A DNA stretch of 64,000 nucleotides, from positions 1 through 64,000 of the forward strand of contig NZ_JQJY01000003.1 of NCBI RefSeq assembly GCF_000745775.1, in the 5' to 3' direction. Positions 10,287 through 17,944 of the stretch are shown piece by piece. Origin of the DNA: Flavobacterium sp. ASV13. Lineage in GTDB: Bacteria > Bacteroidota > Bacteroidia > Flavobacteriales > Flavobacteriaceae. Position numbers and translations under genes: made by a program. The notes beneath the pieces are model-generated. The model did no database searches. It was given only the letters and a program-made list of their open reading frames with translations, and was not told the origin of the DNA. Numbering within the stretch: position 1 is the stretch's first letter; each line of letters starts with the position of its first letter.

Positions 10287-11204
10287 ATGAGAACAAAATT
10301 ATTTTACTTCGTCATTCTGTTTGTAACTATTGCAGGTCACGCGCAGCAAGATGCTCAATATACGCAATACATGTACAACACAATAAACATAAATCCTGCC
10401 TATGCAGGTTCTCGTGGAGCCTTAAGCCTTTTCGGATTATACCGTACGCAATGGGTTGGTTTGGATGGTGCGCCTGAAACAAGCAGTTTCTCCGTAAACA
10501 CACCTATAAATAACAGTAATCTCGGAATTGGAGCTTCACTTGTTAATGATAAAATTGGTCCAACAAATGAAAACAATATTTCTGTTGACGTTTCATATAC
10601 AGTACAAACCTCAGCAAATTTCAAACTTTCATTTGGTATCAAAGGAACAGCCAATATATTCAATTTGGATGTGAGCAAACTGAATCCTGATATTTCAGGA
10701 GATCCACAGTTTCAGGATTTGGATAATAAATTTACCCCTAACGTTGGAGCAGGAGTTTATTGGCATTCAGACAAAGCTTATGTGGGTTTTTCTATCCCAA
10801 ATTTCATCGAAACAAATCGCTACGATGATAATGATATTGCCATTTTCAAAGACAAAATCAATTATTATTTAATGGCAGGTTATGTATTTGATCTTGATAA
10901 ATATCAGTACATCAGATTCAAACCAGCTGTACTTACTAAAATGGTTGAAGGTGCGCCGCTTCAAGTAGATCTTTCAGCGAACTTTATGTTCTTTGACAAG
11001 TTTGTTGCCGGTGTCGCTTATAGATGGAGTGCTTCATTAAGTGCTATGGTTGGGTTCCAAATCACTGACGGTCTTTATTTAGGTTACGGTTACGACCATG
11101 AAACCACAAACCTGAATAATTATAATTCAGGATCACACGAGATATTCCTGCGTTATGAATTCTTTACTAAAAATGGTAAAATAACAACTCCTCGTTTCTT
11201 CTAA
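10287..11204 (+). CDS. PorP/SprF family outer-membrane protein
   Basis: This 305-residue protein has a signal peptide ending near HAQQ and then the typical family opening (QYTQYMYNT, INPAYAGSRG). The rest is beta-rich and ends in an aromatic residue (PRFF), as expected for an outer-membrane barrel. SprF of F. johnsoniae is needed for surface delivery of SprB, and PorP of Porphyromonas belongs to the type IX machinery. Genes of this family regularly sit just downstream of large adhesins with type B sorting domains, exactly as here. The likely role is the dedicated outer-membrane partner of the adhesin at 1-10137. Only 11 bp separate it from the next gene, so the two are probably co-transcribed. 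Confidence 0.88.
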   Translation: MRTKLFYFVILFVTIAGHAQQDAQYTQYMYNTININPAYAGSRGALSLFGLYRTQWVGLDGAPETSSFSVNTPINNSNLGIGASLVNDKIGPTNENNISVDVSYTVQTSANFKLSFGIKGTANIFNLDVSKLNPDISGDPQFQDLDNKFTPNVGAGVYWHSDKAYVGFSIPNFIETNRYDDNDIAIFKDKINYYLMAGYVFDLDKYQYIRFKPAVLTKMVEGAPLQVDLSANFMFFDKFVAGVAYRWSASLSAMVGFQITDGLYLGYGYDHETTNLNNYNSGSHEIFLRYEFFTKNGKITTPRFF

Positions 11205-11215
11205 AAATAAGTACT

Positions 11216-13156
11216 ATGAAAAATTATATTTTCCTTTGCCTAACATTTGTAAGCGTTTTTTCATTGGACAGTTATTCACAGCAGTCAAAAGTAAATTCTG
11301 GCGATAAAAAATACAATAATTACGCTTACGTTGATGCAATAAAGACGTATGAAAAAGTAGCAAATAAAGGATATAAATCTGAAGAAATGTTTAAGAAACT
11401 TGGAAATTCTTATTACTTCAATTCAGATTTTGAAGGAGCTGCTAAATGGTATGGTGAGTTGTTTGCAATGAGTTCGAACATAGAACCTGAATATTATTAC
11501 AGATATGCTCAGTCGTTAAAATCAATAGGAGATACAGCAAAAGCAAATAAAATTTTGGATGAATTTGATGCTAAAAACTCAAACGACAACAGAGCAAAAC
11601 TGTATAAAGAAGATGTAAATTATCTAGAACAGATTAAAGCAAATTCGGGACGATATAATATTGAAAACGCCGGAATAAACAGCAAATATTCAGATTACGG
11701 TTCCTTTGTTTACAACAATAAATTATACTTTGCTTCTGCGCGAGATACTGGAAATTTTTCACAACGAAAACACAAATGGACCGGCGAATATTTTACCAAT
11801 ATTTATGATGCTGATGTTGATCCCGCTACTTATACTGCAAGTAAAGTAAACAAATTCAAGAATGCTTTAAACAGTAAATTCAACGAAGCAACTCCAGTAT
11901 TTTCAAAAGATGGAAAAACAGCTTACTTCACAAGAAATAATTTTGTTGACGGAAAAAAAGGGAAAGATGCTAATAAAATTACTTTAGTAAAATTATACAA
12001 AGCCACACTTGACAGCAAAGGACAGTGGACAAATATAGCGCCACTTTCTTTTACAAGTGACAATTACAGTACCGCGCATCCAGCACTTAGTGCAGATGGG
12101 AAAACACTTTATTTTGCTTCTGATATGCCAGGTACTGTCGGACAGTCGGATATATATAAAGTGAGTGTCAACGCAGATGGAAGTTATGGAACTCCGGAAA
12201 ATTTAGGAAAAACTATTAATACGGAAGGAAAAGAAACATTTCCGTTTGTAACAGATGACAACGAAATTTACTTTGCTTCAGATGGTCATCCCGGACTCGG
12301 CGGATTAGATGTTTTTGTGGGCGATATTGACAGCGACGGAACAATCAGCAATATTCAGAATTTAGGTGCAGATATCAATTCTCCAAAGGATGATTTTGCC
12401 TATTTTATTGATCCGGTCAGTAGATTGGGTTATTTCAGTTCTAATAAAGACGGCGGACTTGGCTCTGATGATATCTATAAATTCCTAGAAACCCGAAGGC
12501 TGAAATGCATTCAAGAGTTGAGTGGTATTATAACTGATATTGCTACAAATGAAATTTTGCCAGGCGCAAAAGTTACTTTATACGAAAATCAAGTAATCAA
12601 AGCTACTACAACTGCAGACGATACAGGATTGTATAAACTTCCTGTTGATTGTAAAAAAACATATAATGTACGTGCCGAAAAACAAGATTATGAAACCAAA
12701 GAGGTTAGTGTAACGATTGATAAAGTAAGTGGGAAAACCGACTTGCCAATTGCTTTAACCAAACGCATGTGCCGTGTAACTGTTGGTGACGATTTAGGAA
12801 AATGTTTTGGTATCAAAATGATTTATTTCGATTTAGACAAATCAAACATTCGATCTGAAGCCGCATTGGATTTAGAAAAAATTCTGGCCGTGTTAAACGA
12901 CTATCCAGCAATGAAATTGGATATTCGTTCACATACTGATAGCCGTGCATCACATCAATACAATGAAGGTTTATCTGACCGAAGAGCAAAATCTACTATT
13001 CAATGGTTGATCAAAAACGGCATAAAAGCCGATCGATTAACCGGAAAAGGATATGGTGAAACCCAACTTGTAAACAAATGTTCTGATGGTGTTCCTTGTA
13101 CGGAAGAAGAGCATCAAATGAACAGACGAAGCGAATTTATAATTACAGCACTTTAG
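11216..13156 (+). CDS. PorE-like TPR / PD40 propeller / regulatory-like / OmpA_C protein
   Basis: The 646-residue protein begins with a signal peptide (cleavage near YSQQ). TPR-like helices span about residues 30-135, PD40/WD40-like strands with repeated PVFSKDGKTAYF, ALSADGKTLYFAS and IYFASDG motifs span 160-430, and a carboxypeptidase-regulatory-like domain covers 435-515. An OmpA C-terminal peptidoglycan-binding domain covers 530-646 (IYFDLDKSNIR, SHTDSRASHQYNEGLSDRRA). This order matches PorE of the Porphyromonas type IX system, which anchors the apparatus to peptidoglycan. It lies 11 bp after the SprF-like gene, so it probably serves secretion or anchoring of the neighbouring adhesin. 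It could be a paralogue and not the core PorE. Confidence 0.85.
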   Translation: MKNYIFLCLTFVSVFSLDSYSQQSKVNSGDKKYNNYAYVDAIKTYEKVANKGYKSEEMFKKLGNSYYFNSDFEGAAKWYGELFAMSSNIEPEYYYRYAQSLKSIGDTAKANKILDEFDAKNSNDNRAKLYKEDVNYLEQIKANSGRYNIENAGINSKYSDYGSFVYNNKLYFASARDTGNFSQRKHKWTGEYFTNIYDADVDPATYTASKVNKFKNALNSKFNEATPVFSKDGKTAYFTRNNFVDGKKGKDANKITLVKLYKATLDSKGQWTNIAPLSFTSDNYSTAHPALSADGKTLYFASDMPGTVGQSDIYKVSVNADGSYGTPENLGKTINTEGKETFPFVTDDNEIYFASDGHPGLGGLDVFVGDIDSDGTISNIQNLGADINSPKDDFAYFIDPVSRLGYFSSNKDGGLGSDDIYKFLETRRLKCIQELSGIITDIATNEILPGAKVTLYENQVIKATTTADDTGLYKLPVDCKKTYNVRAEKQDYETKEVSVTIDKVSGKTDLPIALTKRMCRVTVGDDLGKCFGIKMIYFDLDKSNIRSEAALDLEKILAVLNDYPAMKLDIRSHTDSRASHQYNEGLSDRRAKSTIQWLIKNGIKADRLTGKGYGETQLVNKCSDGVPCTEEEHQMNRRSEFIITAL

Positions 13157-13181
13157 TTATTAGATTATCATACTTGGAAAG

Positions 13182-13216
13182 AAAAAAGCTGCCTGAAATG
13201 GGCAGCTTTTTTTTTC
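13182..13216 (+). terminator. Rho-independent terminator after the PorE-like gene
   Basis: A stem of GCTGCC with GGCAGC around a 7-nt loop is preceded by an A-run and followed by nine T residues. It closes the adhesin/SprF/PorE-like unit. Confidence 0.9.
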
Positions 13217-13292
13217 AAAAAAAAAAAAAAATCGTCACAGCTTAAAAAAAACCTGCAACGATCACTAAAAACCAACCAGTTTTCAATTAAGC

Positions 13293-13802
13293 TTATAATC
13301 TAACAAAAATGTTAGTATAATATTTTTTACCTGTTTTAGCATCGGTAGTTATCGCTATACCAAAATGAGTAAAATTACCTTCAATATTTTCCTTATGTCC
13401 AGGGCTTTCTAACCAAGCTTTCACAACAGCTTCCGAAGTTTTGTAATTGTACGCGACATTCTCACCTACTTTTTTTGCACCAAGCACTTTTTCAAGATTT
13501 TCAGAACGTGCTACAAAATCATTATGATCAACAACATTTTTTTCGATCATATATTTATTGTGTTCTTCGCATTTAGCAGAAATATGATTGATTGGTTCTA
13601 AAGCATTTAGACCAATACTCACACGGTAATCGTTAATCAATTTCAAGGTTTCTAATTCTGAATCATTGTACGTGTAGTTCGTAATCAGAATTTCAGTTGA
13701 AGTACTGTTTTCGGTTCCCTCGGCAGTGTCGGCAGAACATGCGTTCATTGCAAAAAGTATTGCAATGAACGTCATGATGCGCATTATCTTCTTCATAATC
13801 AT
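13293..13802 (-). CDS. CAP-domain (SCP/YkwD-like) lipoprotein
   Basis: The 169-residue product has a signal sequence with a lipobox-like end (AMNAC), so it is likely lipidated at about Cys22. From residue 50 onward it shows CAP landmarks: ETLKLINDYR, a central HN and NHDF-like pair (EEHNKYM, VDHNDF), GENVAYNY and WLESPGHKENIEGNFTHFG. Bacterial CAP proteins of the YkwD type are extracytoplasmic; a general enzymatic role is not established. A second ATG two codons downstream (13796) is an equally good start. It is convergent with the PorE-like operon and has no obvious functional link to it. Confidence 0.85.
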   Translation of the reverse strand: MIMKKIMRIMTFIAILFAMNACSADTAEGTENSTSTEILITNYTYNDSELETLKLINDYRVSIGLNALEPINHISAKCEEHNKYMIEKNVVDHNDFVARSENLEKVLGAKKVGENVAYNYKTSEAVVKAWLESPGHKENIEGNFTHFGIAITTDAKTGKKYYTNIFVRL

Positions 13803-13971
13803 ACAGTAGTTTAATGCTTAAAGTAAATGTTGGGGCAAATCCTTTAAATTTTTATATTTGAATAAATTGTTTCACTTTTCTTACGTCAAACGTATTCAAA
13901 TTGTCGGTAAACTACAAAAATAATCGATGAAATACATTAAAATTTTAATTTAACATATAATTTTCTTACAA

Positions 13972-14616
13972 TTAAGACGATAACCGCTCAATCTTCCATG
14001 AAAAATCAGATTGGCTTGTATAACGAATTCTGTCGTGAAGTCTATTTGGTCTTCCTTGCCAAAATTCTACTTGTAAGGGAGTTACTAAATAACCACCCCA
14101 ATTTTCAGGTCTCGGAATTTCTTTTCCTTCAAATTCTGCTTCCAGTTTTTTCAGGTTTTCTTCCAAAAAAGTTCTCGACGGAATAACTTCGCTTTGATTT
14201 GAAACAATAGCACCAAGCTTACTTCCATCCGGGCGAGAATCAAAATAACCATCTGAAATATTTTCAGAAGTCTTTTGAGCAATTCCTTTAATAATAACCT
14301 GGCGCTCCATTTCCTGCCAAAAGAAAGAAAGACAAACATTTGGGTTATTGGCAATCGCTTTTCCTTTTTCAGAATTATAATTGGTATAAAATATAAATCC
14401 TTCTTCAGAGAATTTTTTCAATAAAACAACACGCGATTTCGGGAAACCATCCAGTCCAATTGTTGAAACCGTCATCGCATTCACTTCTCCGCTTCCGCCA
14501 AAATCTTCCACTTCATGAAACCAGCGATTAAAAAGATTAATCGGATCTTCCGGAATATTGGTTTCCAGTAATTCACTCTTTTCGTAAGATCTTCTATAAT
14601 TACTTAAATCATTCAT
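13972..14616 (-). CDS. pdxH: Pyridoxamine 5'-phosphate oxidase
   Basis: The 214-residue length is normal for PdxH, the FMN enzyme that oxidises pyridoxine or pyridoxamine 5'-phosphate to PLP in the cytoplasm. Visible landmarks are RVVLLKKF, the FMN-binding stretch FYTNYNSEKGKAI, SFFWQEMERQV, the SRPDGSKLGA segment and the family signature EFWQGRPNRLHDR near the C-terminus. The start fits the family (NLSNYR-type N-terminus before the DPINLFNRWF helix). It is the last gene of a same-strand series with rnz, the STAS-like gene, pyrB and pyrR; each gap holds a short-period repeat array. Confidence 0.96.
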   Translation of the reverse strand: MNDLSNYRRSYEKSELLETNIPEDPINLFNRWFHEVEDFGGSGEVNAMTVSTIGLDGFPKSRVVLLKKFSEEGFIFYTNYNSEKGKAIANNPNVCLSFFWQEMERQVIIKGIAQKTSENISDGYFDSRPDGSKLGAIVSNQSEVIPSRTFLEENLKKLEAEFEGKEIPRPENWGGYLVTPLQVEFWQGRPNRLHDRIRYTSQSDFSWKIERLSS

Positions 14617-14623
14617 AGTTTTT

Positions 14624-14698
14624 GTTTTTTGTTTCAGGTTTCAAGTTTTTGAAAAGAAAAACTTAGAGCCTTAGCTCCTTAGTATCTTAGCATCTTAG
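14624..14698 (-). repeat. Heptamer and octamer word arrays between rnz and pdxH
   Basis: Two adjoining arrays fill the gap. At 14624-14651 four 7-bp words read GTTTTTT, GTTTCAG, GTTTCAA, GTTTTTG. At 14662-14698 four and a half 8-bp words read CTTAGAGC, CTTAGCTC, CTTAGTAT, CTTAGCAT, CTTAG. The octamer array stops one base from the rnz stop codon. Confidence 0.85.
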
Positions 14699-14699
14699 A

Positions 14700-15605
14700 T
14701 TAAAATTCAAAACTCAGCCCGTCATCTGCCAAAAGCACATTAGGAAAAACTTCTTCAGCTTCTGCTTTAAAACGTTCCAAACCATCATATCGTGTCGAAT
14801 AATGACCTAAAACCAATTGTTTTACATTGGCTTTTAAAGCAATTCGTGCAGCTTCTTTTGCTGTTGAATGCAATGTTTTTTGTGCCAAAGCCGCTTCTGA
14901 TTCCAAAAAGGTAGACTCATGATACAAAACATCTACATTTTCAATAATCGGGATTATGACTTCGTGATAAACAGTGTCCGAACAAAAAGCATAACTTTTC
15001 GTTGGTGCGGGATCAAAAGTCAGTTTTTCATTTTCAATTACAGCTCCGTTATCCAATGTAATATCTCCACCGTTTTTTATTTTCTGATAATAAGCAACGT
15101 GAATATCATAGTTCTGAACAGCTTCAACATTCAGTTTTCTTTCATCCGGTTTTTCCTGAAAAAGATAACCATTCGTATAAACACGATGTTTCAGCGGAAT
15201 TGTCTTTACTATAACTTTCTTATCTTCAAAAATAACTTCACTTTCTTTTGATTCTAATTCGTGGAAAAACAAATTGTAAGTTGTCCAGGATTCCGTCAGT
15301 TTTAATTGAAGCAGAATAAGCTCTTTAATTCCTTTTGGTCCGTAAATATGCAAATCGGTTGTTCTTCCTAAAAGAGAAAAAGTCGAAATAGTTCCGATCA
15401 GTCCAAACAAATGATCGCCATGAAGATGAGAAATAAAAATGTGATTAATTTTTGAGAATTTAATCTTGTTTTTCCTGAGTTGCACCTGAGTTCCTTCTCC
15501 GCAGTCAATCAAAAACAAGCGGTTTTTAATTTCTAAAACCTGCGCAGTTGGGTTAGTAATTGTTCTCGGAGTAGCTGCATAACAGCCAAGTATCGTTAGT
15601 TTCAA
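14700..15605 (-). CDS. rnz: Ribonuclease Z (tRNA 3' endonuclease)
   Basis: A 301-residue metallo-beta-lactamase-fold protein of the normal bacterial RNase Z length. It has the zinc motif SHLHGDHLFG (about residues 60-69), the early FLIDCGEGTQVQLR segment, CSDTVYHE and the late HSTAKEAA and GHYSTRY motifs. RNase Z removes 3' trailers from pre-tRNAs that lack encoded CCA. The start is a TTG codon: no in-frame ATG exists upstream, and the sequence LTILGCYAATPRT aligns with the family N-terminus. The inverted octamer array at 15610-15691 lies 4 bp upstream of this TTG. Confidence 0.95.
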   Translation of the reverse strand: MKLTILGCYAATPRTITNPTAQVLEIKNRLFLIDCGEGTQVQLRKNKIKFSKINHIFISHLHGDHLFGLIGTISTFSLLGRTTDLHIYGPKGIKELILLQLKLTESWTTYNLFFHELESKESEVIFEDKKVIVKTIPLKHRVYTNGYLFQEKPDERKLNVEAVQNYDIHVAYYQKIKNGGDITLDNGAVIENEKLTFDPAPTKSYAFCSDTVYHEVIIPIIENVDVLYHESTFLESEAALAQKTLHSTAKEAARIALKANVKQLVLGHYSTRYDGLERFKAEAEEVFPNVLLADDGLSFEF

Positions 15606-15609
15606 TTTG

Positions 15610-15691
15610 TTTATTTGTTTAATCGGTAAATCGTTTAATCGGCTAAAATCAAATCAAAACGATTAAACAGTTAAACGAATAAACAATTAAA
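15610..15691 (-). repeat. Inverted pair of 8-bp word arrays (STAS-rnz gap)
   Basis: Left arm words at 15610, 15618, 15626 and 15634 are TTTATTTG, TTTAATCG, GTAAATCG, TTTAATCG. After an 18-nt spacer the right arm words at 15660, 15668, 15676 and 15684 are CGATTAAA, CAGTTAAA, CGAATAAA, CAATTAAA. By hand, 26 of 32 positions can pair. The hairpin would occupy nearly the whole gap, up to the rnz start. Confidence 0.85.
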
Positions 15692-15699
15692 CCTTATTT

Positions 15700-16032
15700 T
15701 TAAAATCCCAAGTCTCTTTCGATTTCTTCCATTTCGATAATATCGTGTGCTTCCAAAAGTGACGGAACCACAAGTAGCTTATCTGAAATAGCGTTAAAAT
15801 CAAGATCTGAAGCCACAATTACAAATGATTTTTTGGCTTTTTTCTGTTGTTTTGAAAGCGGTAAAAAAAGTTTCAAATCATTTTCAGTCAGAGCAGTATC
15901 AGATGAAAGATCGATTATAATATTATGTTTTTCAAAAGTTTTAATTTGTTGCGTCACTTTTTCCAAGAAAGAATTTACATCTCCTTGTGTATCCTTAATT
16001 GTAACGGTATGTCCTTTTTGATCTACTTTCAT
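15700..16032 (-). CDS. Small STAS-like domain protein
   Basis: A 110-residue cytoplasmic protein with no signal peptide or membrane segment. The alternating strand/helix pattern (HNIIIDLSSDTALTE, KKSFVIVASDLDF, LLVVPSLLEAHDII) resembles a single STAS or anti-anti-sigma fold, with the helix after the central Asp as the usual partner-binding face. It sits directly upstream of rnz on the same strand, a pairing I recall from other Flavobacterium genomes where such proteins are sometimes mislabelled ribonuclease Z. No catalytic motif is visible. A regulatory partner role is possible but not shown. Confidence 0.55.
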   Translation of the reverse strand: MKVDQKGHTVTIKDTQGDVNSFLEKVTQQIKTFEKHNIIIDLSSDTALTENDLKLFLPLSKQQKKAKKSFVIVASDLDFNAISDKLLVVPSLLEAHDIIEMEEIERDLGF

Positions 16033-16085
16033 TTTATAATTAGTGGGGCTTATATTTTATTACGCTAATTTACTAAGTTTTTTTC

Positions 16086-16169
16086 AGTTTCAAGTTTCAG
16101 GTTTCAAGTTTGTTACGCTAAGCGATCCAATATCTACATTTCAACAACTTGAAACATTAAACTTGAAAC
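16086..16169 (-). repeat. Inverted pair of 7-bp word arrays (pyrB-STAS gap)
   Basis: At 16086-16112 the words AGTTTCA, AGTTTCA, GGTTTCA, AGTTTG follow one another at a 7-bp period. At 16149-16169 the words TTGAAAC, ATTAAAC, TTGAAAC run in the opposite sense. The right arm ends 11 bp from the pyrB stop codon. Confidence 0.8.
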
Positions 16170-16179
16170 AAAAATAAAA

Positions 16180-17109
16180 TTATTGCTGAATCTTAGAAGC
16201 CAATAAATAAATAACGGCCATTCTAATCGCAACACCATTCTCCACCTGATTCAAAATCACAGAATGATCAGAATCAGCAACTTCAGAAGTAATTTCTACT
16301 CCTCTATTGATTGGACCTGGGTGCATGATTACAATTTCTTTTCCAAGAGAATCCAAAAGCGGTTTGTCTACTCCGTATTGTTGTGCATATTCACGAGTTG
16401 ATGGAAAGAAATTCACATCCATACGTTCGTTTTGTACACGAAGCATATTGGCAACGTCGCACCATTCTAATGCTTTTCTTAAATTCGGTTCAACCGTAAC
16501 ACCAAGTGATTCAATATATCTAGGAATCAATGTTTTTGGTCCGCAAACTTTTACTTCAGCGCCTTGCATTTTCAAAGCATATATGTTGGATAAGGCAACT
16601 CTTGAATGCAGAATATCACCTACAATAACTACTTTTTTTCCGGCAACATCGCCCAGTTTTTCTCTTATAGAATAACTATCTAATAAAGCCTGAGTTGGGT
16701 GTTCGTGCGCTCCGTCTCCGGCGTTTACGATACTGGCTTTGACATTTTTAGATAAAAAATAAGCCGCTCCGGGATTGGAGTGGCGCATTACAACCATATC
16801 CACTTTCATCGAAAGGATATTGTTTACAGTATCAATCAAGGTCTCTCCTTTTTTAACCGATGACTGCGCTGCAGAAAAACTGATCACATCAGCAGATAAA
16901 CGTTTCTGCGCTAATTCAAAAGAGAGTTTGGTTCTGGTACTGTTTTCGAAGAAAATATTGGCAATCGTAATATCTCGTAATGAAGGAACTTTTTTAATTG
17001 GTCGGTTAATGACTTCTTTAAAATGATCTGCCGTTTCAAAAATCAGGTTAATATCATTCTCGTTGATATATTTAATTCCTAATAAATGATTTACGCTTAA
17101 TTCTTTCAT
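16180..17109 (-). CDS. pyrB: Aspartate carbamoyltransferase catalytic chain
   Basis: The 309-residue length is standard for the PyrB chain, which condenses carbamoyl phosphate with aspartate in pyrimidine synthesis. The carbamoyl-phosphate signature FFENSTRTKLSFE lies at about residue 50, with VVMRHSNPGA, the HPTQALLD loop near 130, and the C-terminal HPGPINRGVEI. No PyrI regulatory-chain gene is seen nearby. pyrR lies just upstream on the same strand, so the pair is a compact pyrimidine unit. The gap between them is fully occupied by an inverted octamer array. Confidence 0.97.
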   Translation of the reverse strand: MKELSVNHLLGIKYINENDINLIFETADHFKEVINRPIKKVPSLRDITIANIFFENSTRTKLSFELAQKRLSADVISFSAAQSSVKKGETLIDTVNNILSMKVDMVVMRHSNPGAAYFLSKNVKASIVNAGDGAHEHPTQALLDSYSIREKLGDVAGKKVVIVGDILHSRVALSNIYALKMQGAEVKVCGPKTLIPRYIESLGVTVEPNLRKALEWCDVANMLRVQNERMDVNFFPSTREYAQQYGVDKPLLDSLGKEIVIMHPGPINRGVEITSEVADSDHSVILNQVENGVAIRMAVIYLLASKIQQ

Positions 17110-17126
17110 TGTGTGTGTTTATATGT

Positions 17127-17208
17127 TTTGTTTGTTTAATCTCTTATTTGTTAAATCGTTTAATCGTTGGCTTTTCCGATTAAACAATTAACCGGTTAAC
17201 CGATTAAA
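17127..17208 (-). repeat. Inverted pair of 8-bp word arrays (pyrR-pyrB gap)
   Basis: Left words at 17127, 17135, 17143, 17151 and 17159 are TTTGTTTG, TTTAATCT, CTTATTTG, TTAAATCG, TTTAATCG. After a 10-nt spacer, right words at 17177, 17185, 17193 and 17201 are CGATTAAA, CAATTAAC, CGGTTAAC, CGATTAAA. The last word ends at the base next to the pyrR stop codon. It shares its core words with the array at 15610-15691. Confidence 0.88.
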
Positions 17209-17748
17209 CTAATTTGTCACTAGGTGAACAACATCTTCACCATCATTTTCTTTCCAGCTTACAATTACTTTTTCACCATTAATAGCATCTACCTGACGGC
17301 CTCTATAATCGGGTTGAATTGGTAAATGACGGCTGAAACGTCTGTCAATTAAAACCAATAATTCAATTTCTGAAGGTCTTCCGAAAGATTGAATTGCGGT
17401 TAGTGCCGAACGAATGCTTCTTCCGGTAAACAAAACGTCATCGATAAAAATGACTTTTTTGTCTTCGACTATAAAATTGATTTGGGTTTTATTGGCTTCA
17501 AGCGGTTTATCAGTACGACGGAAATCATCTCTAAAAAAAGTGATATCCAAGTATCCTAAAGAAATTTCAGGAACCTTGTATTCGTTTTCTAATATTTGTT
17601 TTAAACGTTCAGCTAAAAAAACGCCTCTTGGTTGAATTCCAACTAAAATAGTTTCAGAGAAATCAAGATGTTTTTCGATTAACTGACAAGCCAAACGATG
17701 GAGTATGATAGTAACTTCTTTAGAATTAAGTAATACTTTTTGACTCAT
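17209..17748 (-). CDS. pyrR: PyrR-type uracil phosphoribosyltransferase / pyrimidine regulator
   Basis: I place the start at the ATG of MSQKVLLNS (17748), giving 179 residues, the usual PyrR length; the frame stays open to 17952 but that extension is rich in random hydrophobic residues and runs past a promoter-like box. The PRPP loop is seen in VIFIDDVLFTGRSIRSAL. GIQPRGVFLAERL and LIDRRFSRHLPIQPDYRGR are further family landmarks. PyrR makes UMP from uracil and PRPP, and in many bacteria it binds pyr mRNA to control attenuation. Here pyrB lies directly downstream. Confidence 0.93.
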   Translation of the reverse strand: MSQKVLLNSKEVTIILHRLACQLIEKHLDFSETILVGIQPRGVFLAERLKQILENEYKVPEISLGYLDITFFRDDFRRTDKPLEANKTQINFIVEDKKVIFIDDVLFTGRSIRSALTAIQSFGRPSEIELLVLIDRRFSRHLPIQPDYRGRQVDAINGEKVIVSWKENDGEDVVHLVTN

Positions 17749-17772
17749 AAGTGATTGTAATGTTTGGTTGGG

Positions 17773-17780
17773 CAAATATA
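17773..17780 (-). promoter_or_regulatory. Promoter -7 box for pyrR (TAnnTTTG)
   Basis: The minus strand reads TATATTTG, a perfect Bacteroidota -7 element, 24 nt upstream of the chosen pyrR ATG. No clear TTG -33 element stands at the usual distance. Its position supports the shorter pyrR start. Confidence 0.5.
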
Positions 17781-17944
17781 CGGAATCTGATTTTATTTGT
17801 TGGGGTGTTGGGGTTGGAAATATTTTTTTTGAGTTTCGTAAGGAAATTTGAGATCTGGAAATGGATTTTTGGTATCTTTCATTATTTAATTTTAAAGTCA
17901 ATAAAATTACATTTAGCAATACCAAAAATTCAACATATTTCAAT

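Noticed and set aside
13217..13231. A-run at 13219 as a functional element
   Set aside because: It lies in the short gap just after a terminator and shows nothing beyond simple AT richness.
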